From positions 1-52,169 of the forward strand of contig PKUC01000024.1 of NCBI GenBank assembly GCA_002868865.1: a DNA stretch of 52,169 nucleotides, in the 5' to 3' direction. The notes under the pieces are model-generated. The model made no database searches, had not been told where the DNA came from, and was given only the letters and a program-made list of their open reading frames with translations. The position numbers and the translations under genes were made by a program. The DNA is from Desulfuromonas sp. (GTDB taxonomy: Bacteria; Desulfobacterota; Desulfuromonadia; Desulfuromonadales; Geopsychrobacteraceae). Shown here piece by piece: positions 1 through 8,026 of the stretch (within the stretch, counting starts at the first letter, position 1; every line of letters begins with the position of its first letter).

Positions 1-1
1 T

Positions 2-343
2 CTGCGGGACGGGTCGGTTATCGATCTCGGGCAAGGGCAGATCGACGTATTGCACACCCCGGGGCATACCCCCGGATCGGTGGTGTTTTCAACCGGAGAT
101 GCCATTGTTACCGGTGATACCCTGTTTGTTGAGCGTTGTGGTCGAGCCGACCTGCCAGGTAGCGATGTCGCGCAGCTCTACAACAGCCTGCAGCGGTTGA
201 AAAAACTGCCACCTGAAACGCAGGTCTTCCCAGGGCACGATTACGGTTCGCAGCCGATTTCTACGCTTAGTTGGGAGAGGGAGAATAACGCGTTTTTGCG
301 CTGTGAGGATCTGAAAGCGTTTGTGAAACTGCGGATGGGGTAA
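2..343 (+). CDS. Metallo-beta-lactamase-fold hydrolase, C-terminal part
   Basis: The reading frame is open from the left edge, so the 5' end lies outside the window. The visible 113 residues carry the second half of an MBL fold: HTPGHTPGS (metal-binding His loop), then GDTLF with the bridging Asp, and a C-terminal FPGHDYG His motif. This order is typical of the glyoxalase II-like branch (hydroxyacylglutathione hydrolases, persulfide dioxygenases and many uncharacterised hydrolases). The exact substrate cannot be read from this part. A strong hairpin terminator follows directly. Confidence 0.85.
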   Translation: MRDGSVIDLGQGQIDVLHTPGHTPGSVVFSTGDAIVTGDTLFVERCGRADLPGSDVAQLYNSLQRLKKLPPETQVFPGHDYGSQPISTLSWERENNAFLRCEDLKAFVKLRMG

Positions 344-354
344 ATGTTCTGACT

Positions 355-389
355 AAAGAAGGCACCCCGATGTGCAGGGTGCCTTCTTT
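355..389. terminator. Bidirectional rho-independent terminator
   Basis: A 13-bp perfect stem (355-367 with 377-389) with a 9-nt loop, A-rich on the left and T-rich on the right. It lies between the convergent hydrolase gene and the outer-membrane barrel gene and can serve both. Confidence 0.85.
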
Positions 390-413
390 GATTTGGTTCT
401 GTGGGGCCAGTTT

Positions 414-899
414 TTAGAGGCTGAACTGGACACCGACGTTGATTGTTACAACGTCTAGCTCGTCGATCATGCTGTATTTGAGTTCGCCGATCAGGCCCAT
501 CTCGTCATCAAGAGGGTAGATGCAGTCAGCTTGACCGAAGAAACCAATTTCGGTGTCATCTGCTGAGCCAACCTCTGCCATGTAGTAGCCGAGACCGCCA
601 CCGAGGCGAACATCTACCATGTCCAGTTCCATTGGGTACAGAGCCGCAGCAGACAAGGAAATAACGTCGAGCGAGTCGCTACCAACCTCAAGATCTGCTG
701 TTGCGTAGCCCAAGCTAAATTCACCGATCAGGGTTTCCGAAAATTCCATGCCATAAGCTGCATCCAGATTAAAGCCGTTGTCAATGCCATCTTCGTCAGG
801 CATGTAAAGACCTGCTTTGACTGCACCATAGTTCTCCGCCATTGCAGCGCCAGTCATTGCAAAAAATGCGACCAATGCCAGTACTAATAATTTTTTCAT
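414..899 (-). CDS. Small outer-membrane beta-barrel protein
   Basis: 161 aa with a clear signal peptide (MKKLLVLALVAFFAMTGAAMA, then ENYG). The mature part is short, acidic and made of alternating strand-like segments (GEFSLGYA, VRLGGGLGYY, IGFFGQADC), ending in VGVQFSL with the aromatic/hydrophobic C-terminal strand expected for BAM-assembled barrels. The size suggests an eight-stranded OmpW/OmpA-like barrel. The function is not identifiable. It lies 32 bp downstream of the exported protein gene at 932-1690 and is probably cotranscribed with it. Confidence 0.75.
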   Translation of the reverse strand: MKKLLVLALVAFFAMTGAAMAENYGAVKAGLYMPDEDGIDNGFNLDAAYGMEFSETLIGEFSLGYATADLEVGSDSLDVISLSAAALYPMELDMVDVRLGGGLGYYMAEVGSADDTEIGFFGQADCIYPLDDEMGLIGELKYSMIDELDVVTINVGVQFSL

Positions 900-931
900 T
901 CTGTTTTTCCTCCTTGCTTCGGTTAATAAAA

Positions 932-1690
932 TTACAGCGTCTTACCCGTAGCGCTGTACCAATTACTGCTGGGATATTTCTTTTTTCTTTTCTGTATCTT
1001 TTTGTTGATGCTTGCCGAGATTTTGGATCCAGCGGTGCCGCCTTCAGCCATCAGGTACTCCAGTGCAGGCTCTTCGATAACTTCAAGGATTTTTTTCGCC
1101 TTGGGTTCCCCAAGATTTTCAACCAACGCAGAGATCAGCTTTTTGTCTGAGAAATATCGGATGTCTTTGGGACGCATTGTGCCGCCCTTGTTGACGATAT
1201 CGCGTTTTGGTTTGAGGATAGTGTGGATTGCGTCAAACGCATATTTTTTAACTTCTTCGTCGCTCGAGACGGTAAACGGAAGAAGCTTGGGAATGTCATC
1301 AACTTTGTAGAGATTTTTGAAAATTGTTTTTGTCAGTTTGCGAGAACTCTTGACGACGACGGGCTTGTCTTGGGAGTTGACGAAAAACAGAATTTTTTCC
1401 AGATCATCGACGCCAGCTTTGGCGACGATGAGGTCATAGTTGAGTTTGTATTCATTTTTATAGTGCTTGAATTTTGTGAACTCATAGAGCTGTAAATTGC
1501 TGAAAGCGATCAACATTACGTTACTGATGTCGGATTTGTAGTTTTTTTCCTGCGTGACAAGCTCTATCGTTTTTTCGTACTCGCCATAATCAAAAGCATC
1601 TTTCGCAGCTTGATTTAGCGCAAATGCGCTGGTGGCTGTTAGCGTCAGTATAAAAAATAGGCTTAGCATGATGTGTGTCAGGGGCTTCAT
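932..1690 (-). CDS. Exported hypothetical protein, helical-repeat-like
   Basis: 252 aa with an N-terminal signal peptide (hydrophobic stretch near residues 8-22, likely cleavage after SAFA). The mature protein is Lys-rich and predominantly helical. AAKDAFDYGEYEKTIELV looks like one TPR-type helix pair, and the following segments (DDIPKLLPF, EEVKKYAFDAIHTIL, KLISALVENLG) look like HEAT-type helices. I recognise no named family. Codon use is visibly more A/T-rich than in the neighbouring methyltransferase genes. It is the upstream gene of a likely two-gene unit with the small barrel at 414-899, so a periplasmic or envelope role is plausible but inferred. Confidence 0.6.
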   Translation of the reverse strand: MKPLTHIMLSLFFILTLTATSAFALNQAAKDAFDYGEYEKTIELVTQEKNYKSDISNVMLIAFSNLQLYEFTKFKHYKNEYKLNYDLIVAKAGVDDLEKILFFVNSQDKPVVVKSSRKLTKTIFKNLYKVDDIPKLLPFTVSSDEEVKKYAFDAIHTILKPKRDIVNKGGTMRPKDIRYFSDKKLISALVENLGEPKAKKILEVIEEPALEYLMAEGGTAGSKISASINKKIQKRKKKYPSSNWYSATGKTL

Positions 1691-1791
1691 GTCTTGTTCT
1701 CCTCATAGTATCTAAATTGAAGGCGTACTTTAAGGGATAATTACCCCTTTGCCAAGTGTGAACTGATCGTTGCCGTCAAATGTGGAAGGAT

Positions 1792-3564
1792 TCAGTCCTC
1801 ATTAGAGTCGGTGGATGCAACTCTCGTCCCTGCCAGTTGATCGTTCCAGCCTTGTCCTGCGTGGTTCAGCAGGATAGAGAGGTAGCCGAGCCCAAGGGGA
1901 ATGATCTGAATCAGGCCTCCGACGCTGCGGATAAATGCCTGCGAAAAGGAGATGGCTTCACCGTCGGAGGTTTCGACGCGGATCGCGGTCAGCATTTTTC
2001 CCGGAGTTTGGCCTGATAGGAAGTGAAAAAGGGTGAAGTAGCCGAAGGTGAGGCAGAAAATGACCAGAAAATAGGGGATCGACAGGTCGATGAGGGTATC
2101 CAGCGAGGGCAGCATACCGTTGTCTCCATCGGCTAAAACGGTCTCGGCGATGAGGATAAAGCCACATCCGATAAGTCCCAGCAGGCCGATATCGCAGAAA
2201 AAGGCCGTCAGTCGTCTGCTGAAAGAAGGAGGCTGCGCCGTGGTGGGCTTCGCGGGGCCAGCTGCCGTGTCGGCGTCGTCATTGGCCTGAACGGGGGGGG
2301 CGCTTTGCTCCAGTTCGTCCTCACGCTCCAGCGAGGGTTCTTCGGGGGATTCCTCCGTTATGTCCACGGGGGGCGTTTCCGGTTCGTCCGTATCTTCAAT
2401 GCGGGCTGGCTCGGGCTCGTCTCGTTTGGTTTCTGAGGCGGGCATGACGTTGTCAAGCGCTAGAGGAATAATCTCTTCGATCGGCTGTTCAGTGAACGCC
2501 ACGCTCGAAGGGGCTGGGTGGCTCTCTTCTGGCTGCACTGTGTCGACACTGTCGTCAGGGGGGGCTGGTGTCGGGTCAGGTATCTCTAGCCCCTCAGCTT
2601 CGTACTCCGGTGCTGATGGATTGCTGAACGCGACGTTCTCGTCCGGTTGTTCGTTATCTGTTCTGGTTGCAGCGAAACTGCCGTCTGTCGGTTCTTCGAC
2701 AGATTCTTCGTTCGTGGGGGCGCTGGGGGGAAAGTTGAAGAACGCCCGCGCCCTGTTTTTATCCGGGTCTGGCGCGGGTGTCGGGATGACCTGTGGCTCC
2801 GGGTCGAGGGCAGGCGCGGGTTCGGGCTCTATCTCGATGGAGGGCTCTGCTTCGGTGGAAAAGGTAAAGTTTAGATATTCTGTTGCCGGAGACTCGCTGT
2901 GCTCGCGGGTCTCCGGTTGGTCAAAAGGGCGAGCGGGGTCCTCCTCGGTACCCTTTGGCGGCTCTGCCAATTTGTCCATATCCTCGTCAAAACCGGAAAG
3001 ATCAAGGTCGTCATCATCGCTGATGAATTCTGTGGCGTCGTTGTCGTCTTGGTCAAAAGAAATCTCGTCCGGTTCCGGAAGATCGAAGCTGTCCAGTTCA
3101 AAGTCTGTAGAGAAATCTTCGGACACATCCAGGCTGATAGAGCTGATGTCGTCCTCTTCCATCGCCAGAGGTGTGGGCGGTGGTGTGTTTTCTGACGGAG
3201 GGACCTGTGTTTCGGGGGACTCGTCCGGGCTGGTTTCTTCGAACAGGTCGTCGAAGTCGGGACTCCCTCCGGTGGAATCTTCTTCCATGAAGTCAAAGCC
3301 GAAATCGTCTGCTTCTTTTGCGGGGGGCGGTTCCGGTGCCTGTTGTGTTTCGGGGAGTTCGTGCAACGGTGTCTCCGTTTCCACGATTTCGGGGAGGTCC
3401 GCCAGCGGCTTGTCAGCGACCTCTGCCGCTGCCTTCAGGGAGATGCCTGCGAGAAAAATATTTTTGATTCCGAATTTGGTGCGGTGCTCGCTTAAGTCTC
3501 TACCGCATTTTTTGCAGTTTTCCAGGTGGTCGAAACTGTTATACCCGCATTTTGGACATCTCAT
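1792..3564 (-). CDS. Zinc-ribbon protein with acidic linker and RDD membrane domain
   Basis: 590 aa in three parts. Residues 1-24 form a zinc ribbon with Cys 3, 6, 17 and 20. Residues about 50-440 are a low-complexity, strongly acidic and Pro-rich linker. Residues about 445-580 are an RDD domain: it starts SRRLTAFFCD, has two to three hydrophobic segments, contains the GQTPGKMLTAIRV signature, and ends WNDQLAGTRV. RDD proteins are small membrane proteins, some linked to ion transport; this arrangement has no assigned function that I know of. Its ATG overlaps the rsmE stop codon in an ATGA, so translation is coupled to rsmE and prmA. An unusually long antisense frame over the linker reflects its composition. 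Confidence 0.8.
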   Translation of the reverse strand: MRCPKCGYNSFDHLENCKKCGRDLSEHRTKFGIKNIFLAGISLKAAAEVADKPLADLPEIVETETPLHELPETQQAPEPPPAKEADDFGFDFMEEDSTGGSPDFDDLFEETSPDESPETQVPPSENTPPPTPLAMEEDDISSISLDVSEDFSTDFELDSFDLPEPDEISFDQDDNDATEFISDDDDLDLSGFDEDMDKLAEPPKGTEEDPARPFDQPETREHSESPATEYLNFTFSTEAEPSIEIEPEPAPALDPEPQVIPTPAPDPDKNRARAFFNFPPSAPTNEESVEEPTDGSFAATRTDNEQPDENVAFSNPSAPEYEAEGLEIPDPTPAPPDDSVDTVQPEESHPAPSSVAFTEQPIEEIIPLALDNVMPASETKRDEPEPARIEDTDEPETPPVDITEESPEEPSLEREDELEQSAPPVQANDDADTAAGPAKPTTAQPPSFSRRLTAFFCDIGLLGLIGCGFILIAETVLADGDNGMLPSLDTLIDLSIPYFLVIFCLTFGYFTLFHFLSGQTPGKMLTAIRVETSDGEAISFSQAFIRSVGGLIQIIPLGLGYLSILLNHAGQGWNDQLAGTRVASTDSNED

Positions 3565-4340
3565 AGTGGGCCCTTTCCCTTGAGGGGTGGTCTAAAATCG
3601 GTCCCCGCAGTCGCTAAATCACCATAAACATATTGTAAAATACTGATTATCGCAAGCCCGGCCGTTTCGGTTCGCATGATCCGGTGCCCTAGCTTAACGC
3701 TTTTAAAACCGCAGGCTTGGGCGTCTTCTGCTTCGGAAGGGGAGATGCCGCCCTCTGGCCCAATCAGAATGCTGACCGAGGTCGGAGGCTCAGCCGGCAG
3801 GGCTGCGGGGAGCGGTGAGTCCCCTTGCTCCCAGAGCATCAGCTTGAGCTCGCCTTGGGCACTGCGTATCGCCTGGTGTACTGATGTGGCGAATGTGACC
3901 TTCGGAAGATGGGCCTGGCCGCACTGTCGAGCGGCTTCACGGGTGATTTTTTGCCAGCGCTCCTTTTTCTGTTCAGAGCGGGTACTGTTCAGCCGGCTGA
4001 TGCTCCGTTCGAAGCTGGTGAGGATGAAGCTGTTTGCGCCCAGTTCGGTCCCTTTCTGCAGGACCATGTCGAGCTTTTCTCCTTTGGCGATTCCCTGAAT
4101 CAGCTCGATGTAGAGCGCTGCTGATGGAATATCCCGGACAGTGAGAATGTGAGCCGAGCCGCTGCGGGATGAGATCTCCTGCAGGCGACAGTGGGCGATC
4201 CGTCCCCGTCCGTCACAGAGCTCGATGTCCTGCCCCGACGTAAGTCGCAGGGTCTGGTGGACATGTCTCAGGGTGTCCAGCGGCAGAGGGATGGTCTGGC
4301 CTGCATTGAGGGGCTGGTCGGGAAGGATAAAGCGCCTCAT
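3561..4340 (-). CDS. rsmE: 16S rRNA (uracil-1498-N3)-methyltransferase RsmE
   Basis: 259 aa, the normal length. RsmE methylates U1498 of 16S rRNA in the assembled 30S subunit using S-adenosylmethionine. The N-terminal PUA-like part begins MRRFILPDQP. The C-terminal SPOUT (trefoil-knot) domain carries the hallmark LIGPEGGISPSEAEDA and, near the end, LGHRIMRTETAGLAIISILQ; the usual ILRTETA is IMRTETA here. The gene starts within the prmA stop (ATGA overlap) and its own stop overlaps the RDD gene start, giving a tightly coupled trio. Confidence 0.96.
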   Translation of the reverse strand: MRRFILPDQPLNAGQTIPLPLDTLRHVHQTLRLTSGQDIELCDGRGRIAHCRLQEISSRSGSAHILTVRDIPSAALYIELIQGIAKGEKLDMVLQKGTELGANSFILTSFERSISRLNSTRSEQKKERWQKITREAARQCGQAHLPKVTFATSVHQAIRSAQGELKLMLWEQGDSPLPAALPAEPPTSVSILIGPEGGISPSEAEDAQACGFKSVKLGHRIMRTETAGLAIISILQYVYGDLATAGTDFRPPLKGKGPL

Positions 4341-5269
4341 GATGTCCCGTCGGTTTTTCTGTAGACGAGGCAGATCCAGTCTTCATGTTGACGTGTTGGT
4401 GAGTCGCTCAAGGGAAAACTTGCGAAGCCTGATCTGACGTAGTCCTCTTTCTCTTTGAGGATGCCCGACAGGATCAGGGTGCCTCCGGCACTGAGGTGTT
4501 GAACCAGTTGATCGGCCAGGCGAACGTTCTCTTCGGCGAGGATGTTGGCGACCACCAGGTCATACTGCCCATCGATCTGCTCGAGGGGATTAGTGGTGAC
4601 AGCGATGGAGGATGCGTAGCCGTTGGCTGCGATGTTCTGCTGTGCCACCTGGCAGGCGGTTTCGTCGATATCGCAGGCAACAATGCGGGGGCATCCCAGC
4701 GCAGCGGCGCCGAGGGCGAGGATCCCCGATCCCGTGCCGACATCGAGCATCTGGCGTGGGGAGCGCTCGACTTCTTGTAGCTCTGCAATGGCTTCAAGGC
4801 AGAGAAGGGTTGTGCTGTGGGTACCGGTTCCGAAGGCCATGCCGGGGTCGATTTCGATGACGCGATCCCCCGCTTGTGGAACGAGATCTTCCCAACTCGG
4901 TTTGATTACCAGGTGGCTGCCGATCCGTATGGTCGAAAAATTCTGCTTCCAGTCTTCGGCCCAGTCTTTCTGGTGAACATCCTCTGTGGGACCCAGCTCA
5001 AAGGTCCACGCACCGTTTACGGCGGTGAGCTCGGAGAGCGCTGCGTCGATATCAGCGCGCAGCGTTGCCTTGTCTTCGGGCTGCTCAAAGTAGGCCTTTA
5101 ATGTATAGACGGTGTTCGGGTCCAGTTCGGGAGGCGGCGCGACAAAAGTGTCCAGTTGCGTTTCTTCGACGACCGTGCCACCGCAGCCGAGTTCGGTGAG
5201 GGTGGCGCAGGCCAGATCGACGGCTGAGGACGGGCATGTGATCTCTATGACAATCCAATGTTCATTCAT
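4337..5269 (-). CDS. prmA: Ribosomal protein L11 methyltransferase PrmA
   Basis: 310 aa. PrmA trimethylates lysines and the N-terminus of ribosomal protein L11 with S-adenosylmethionine. The N-terminal substrate-recognition domain (MNEHWIVIEITCPSSAVDLA) is followed by a Rossmann methyltransferase with MAFGTGTHSTT (PrmA-specific loop), LDVGTGSGILALGAAALG (motif I) and VVANILAEENVRLAD (motif IV). It is the first gene of prmA-rsmE-RDD. Pairing of PrmA with RsmE is common across bacteria and joins two ribosome-modifying enzymes. Confidence 0.96.
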   Translation of the reverse strand: MNEHWIVIEITCPSSAVDLACATLTELGCGGTVVEETQLDTFVAPPPELDPNTVYTLKAYFEQPEDKATLRADIDAALSELTAVNGAWTFELGPTEDVHQKDWAEDWKQNFSTIRIGSHLVIKPSWEDLVPQAGDRVIEIDPGMAFGTGTHSTTLLCLEAIAELQEVERSPRQMLDVGTGSGILALGAAALGCPRIVACDIDETACQVAQQNIAANGYASSIAVTTNPLEQIDGQYDLVVANILAEENVRLADQLVQHLSAGGTLILSGILKEKEDYVRSGFASFPLSDSPTRQHEDWICLVYRKTDGTS

Positions 5270-5366
5270 GCTCGCTTAATTAACAGACGATTATACTGAA
5301 TGCAAGGAAAGAAAGGATCGGTTCGATGGGGTCTGGACTGGACATCAAAGAGGAAATTTGTCCTGC

Positions 5367-5443
5367 TTGACACAAAAGACAACCGGTTTTTATTAAAATA
5401 TTCTCTTAAATGCCTTGCGACCAGAAACGGGCTTTGGTATTAT
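5367..5443 (+). promoter_or_regulatory. Candidate tandem sigma-70 promoters for ppsR
   Basis: Two candidates lie in the 205-bp gap between divergent prmA and ppsR. Upstream: TTGACA at 5367-5372, an 18-bp spacer and TATTAA at 5391-5396. Downstream: TTGCGA at 5415-5420, a 17-bp spacer and TATTAT at 5438-5443. These are consensus matches only. Confidence 0.45.
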
Positions 5444-5474
5444 AGTGTGACATTTTTCATGAGGAATAGATTTT

Positions 5475-6281
5475 ATGGTCGCGACACAGGCGGTCTTTTT
5501 ATTGTCAGATGCGACCGGTGAAACCGCAGAAAACATGTTGTCTGCGGCGTTAAGCCAGTTTCGTGATCGACCCGTCGTGGTGCGCCGGGTGACCAACGTT
5601 CGCAGTAAAAATCAGGTGTACGAAGCGCTGGATCAGGCGCTCGCCAGTCAAGGGCTGGTGGTGTACACCATGGTCAATGCCGATCTGGCGCGGCTGGTCT
5701 ACAACGAGTGTGATGCATTGGGGCTGCCCTGCATCGACCTGTTGTCCCCTCTGTTGATGAGGTTGTCGGAGTTTCTCGGACACTCTCCTGAGGAGATGCC
5801 CGGCCTGCTGCGCGGGATGAATGAAGACTACTTCCGCCGTATCGATGCCGTCGAGTTCACCGTCAAGCACGATGACGGCCAGGAATGCCGCAACCTGCAT
5901 AAGGCCGATATTGTTCTCGCAGGGGTTTCGCGGACCAGCAAGACGCCGGTTTCGATTTATCTGGCGCATCGCGGCTGGAAGGTGGCCAATGTGCCGATTG
6001 TTTACGGCATCGATCCGCCGGTGGAATTGTTTGAGGTTGATCCATCGCGGGTTGCGGGGCTGGTGATCGAGCCGCAACGCTTGATGGAGCTGCGTACCGC
6101 GCGGTTGGTCAATTTACGGCAGAACCCGCGGGGTGACTATGCGGATTATGAGCAGATAGAGGAAGAAATACGAGCTGCCAAGAGACTCTTCCGGCGACAG
6201 CGTTGGGCGATTATCGATGTGTCGACTCGTGCGGTGGAAGAGACGGCCAACGAAATATTACAGAGGTTACAGCTGGTTTAA
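5475..6281 (+). CDS. ppsR: Bifunctional PPDK/PEP synthase regulatory protein (DUF299)
   Basis: 268 aa, matching the DUF299 family. These enzymes phosphorylate, with ADP as donor, and dephosphorylate a threonine next to the catalytic histidine of pyruvate phosphate dikinase or PEP synthase, switching gluconeogenic PEP formation off and on. Visible marks are [13 protein letters not shown] at the N-terminus and a P-loop-like [15 protein letters not shown] near residues 150-164, followed by [10 protein letters not shown]. The start is set by GAGGA about 9 nt upstream. No PPDK or PpsA gene is present, so the target lies elsewhere. The downstream response regulator follows after 46 bp. Confidence 0.93.
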   Translation: MVATQAVFLLSDATGETAENMLSAALSQFRDRPVVVRRVTNVRSKNQVYEALDQALASQGLVVYTMVNADLARLVYNECDALGLPCIDLLSPLLMRLSEFLGHSPEEMPGLLRGMNEDYFRRIDAVEFTVKHDDGQECRNLHKADIVLAGVSRTSKTPVSIYLAHRGWKVANVPIVYGIDPPVELFEVDPSRVAGLVIEPQRLMELRTARLVNLRQNPRGDYADYEQIEEEIRAAKRLFRRQRWAIIDVSTRAVEETANEILQRLQLV

Positions 6282-6327
6282 CAGGGTGGGGACAGCGATC
6301 CCTACTTAACAGTAAAGGAGTGGCGCC

Positions 6328-7002
6328 ATGCGCATTCTGGTTGTCGAGGACGAAAAGAAAGTCGCTGATTTTATCAAGCGAGGGCTGGAAGAAGAGGAGT
6401 TCGAAGTCGATATCGCCTCGGACGGTGAAGAGGGTGTCTCGATGGGTGAGAACGTCACCTACGATCTGATTCTGATGGATATCATGCTGCCGAAGAAAGA
6501 CGGTTTGTCCGCGATCAGAGAGATCCGCGACAAGCAGATCACCACCCCTATTTTGTGTCTGACGGCAAAAGATACCGTCGATGACATTGTTGCGGGGTTG
6601 GATGTCGGCAGCGATGATTATCTGACTAAGCCGTTTGCGTTTGCCGAGCTGGTCGCCCGGGTCAAAGCGCTTATCCGCCGTGGTTCTCAGGACCGTGGTG
6701 CTGAACTGAGTTTTGCTGATCTGCGGCTCGATCCGGTCGCTCACAGGGTCTGGCGCAGCGATAAAGAGATCGATCTGACCTCTAAGGAATATGCTCTGCT
6801 CGAGTATTTCATCCGCAACGCCAACCTGGTTCTGACTCGCAATATGATCGCTGAACACGTCTGGGACTACACCTTCGATTCGTTCACCAATATTATCGAT
6901 GTGTACGTCAACTACCTGCGGAAAAAGGTCGACAAAAACTTTGACAAAAAGTTGATCCATACCGTTCGGGGTGTCGGTTATGTTCTGAAGGAGAGCGATT
7001 AG
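6328..7002 (+). CDS. OmpR-family response regulator
   Basis: 224 aa. The receiver domain occupies residues 1-115, with acidic pocket VVEDE, phosphoacceptor D51 in LILMDIMLP, and switch residues in CLTAKD and KPF. It is followed by an OmpR/PhoB winged-helix DNA-binding domain (TSKEYALLEYFIRN ... VDVYVNYLRKKVD-like end). A good ribosome-binding site (AAAGGAG) precedes the ATG. The partner kinase begins one base after the stop. The regulon is unknown; the proteins resemble CusR/CopR-type regulators in general layout only. Confidence 0.93.
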   Translation: MRILVVEDEKKVADFIKRGLEEEEFEVDIASDGEEGVSMGENVTYDLILMDIMLPKKDGLSAIREIRDKQITTPILCLTAKDTVDDIVAGLDVGSDDYLTKPFAFAELVARVKALIRRGSQDRGAELSFADLRLDPVAHRVWRSDKEIDLTSKEYALLEYFIRNANLVLTRNMIAEHVWDYTFDSFTNIIDVYVNYLRKKVDKNFDKKLIHTVRGVGYVLKESD

Positions 7003-7003
7003 A

Positions 7004-8014
7004 TTGAACGCCCGATCCGTGTGTTGCGCTCCTCTCTGGCGGACGGTTCTCTTCGGCGCGAGCATGTTCCTGGGCGGATATCTGTCCGTTGCGGTGTTCC
7101 CGGTTTGGCTGGCTGTCGTTTTTTTCTCCAGCGGACTGCTGATGGCGGTGTTTCTGCAGCGGCGCACCCTGGCTCGCCAGCGTGCGGGGTTTGCAACGCT
7201 GATTGCTGATGTTGAACGGGGCGGCCCGGGACATCTGCAGCACCGGCTGTCTGTTGACACCCTCCCTGCGCAATTTAAAGAGCTCGCCCTTGCCTGCAAC
7301 GACCTGTTCGCACGACTCGATCAGTCGATTACTCGCACCCTGCAATTCAGCGCGGTCGCATCACACGAACTGCGGACACCGTTGACGATCCTGCGGGGTG
7401 AAGTGGAGATCGCTCTGCGCCAGCCGGGCCTCAGTGAGGATATTCAGGCTCTGTTGGTGTCAAACCTCGAAGAGATCCAGCGGATGAGCCGGATTATTGA
7501 GGATCTCCTGCTGCTGTCCAAGGGGGATGTCGGCGAGATGCCGCTACGGAAAGAATCTCTGGAGCTGAATGAGCTGCTGACCGAGATTTTCAGTCAGGCG
7601 GCCGTGCTGGGCGATGCGAAGGATATCTCTGTCAGCTTTTCGCCGTTTGAAGGGCAGGTTCCCTACCGCGGTGACGGGCTGCGGTTGCGGCAGATGTTTT
7701 TGAACCTGCTTGCCAATGCCGTCAATTACACCGACGCCGGGGGAACGGTAGATATGTCGCTGATTGTCGAGGATCGAAATGCGATGATCGTGATCCGCGA
7801 TACCGGGATCGGCATGAAGTCCGAGCATCTTCCCCACATCTTCGACCGCTTCTACCGGATCGACAAAGAGAAGAATTGTGGTGATGGTGGCTCAGGCCTC
7901 GGTCTGTCGATCGTCAAATGGGTGGTCGATGCCCACGGCGGCACCATTTCGGTCACCTCAGAATACGGTAAAGGTACAGCATTTGCCGTCACCCTGCCCC
8001 TGTCTTCATCCTGA
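7004..8014 (+). CDS. Sensor histidine kinase without a sizeable periplasmic domain
   Basis: 336 aa, TTG start one base after the response-regulator stop. Residues about 12-52 form two closely spaced membrane segments with almost no periplasmic loop, so the signal is probably sensed in the membrane or cytoplasm. A short HAMP-like linker leads to the H-box ASHELRTPL with phospho-His 121, the N-box LRQMFLNLLANAVNY, the G1 box RDTGIGM and the G2 box GGSGLGLSIVKW. All catalytic boxes are intact. It ends 12 bp from the convergent ClC channel gene. Confidence 0.92.
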   Translation: MNARSVCCAPLWRTVLFGASMFLGGYLSVAVFPVWLAVVFFSSGLLMAVFLQRRTLARQRAGFATLIADVERGGPGHLQHRLSVDTLPAQFKELALACNDLFARLDQSITRTLQFSAVASHELRTPLTILRGEVEIALRQPGLSEDIQALLVSNLEEIQRMSRIIEDLLLLSKGDVGEMPLRKESLELNELLTEIFSQAAVLGDAKDISVSFSPFEGQVPYRGDGLRLRQMFLNLLANAVNYTDAGGTVDMSLIVEDRNAMIVIRDTGIGMKSEHLPHIFDRFYRIDKEKNCGDGGSGLGLSIVKWVVDAHGGTISVTSEYGKGTAFAVTLPLSSS

Positions 8015-8026
8015 ACGACCCTTTTT

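Noticed and set aside
2360-3583. 407-codon plus-strand ORF
   Set aside because: It is antisense to the acidic linker of the zinc-ribbon/RDD protein. The Ser/Gly-rich product is what reverse-frame acidic and proline codons give.
6211-7299. 362-codon minus-strand ORF
   Set aside because: It is antisense to the response regulator and kinase, with no ribosome-binding site and no domain.
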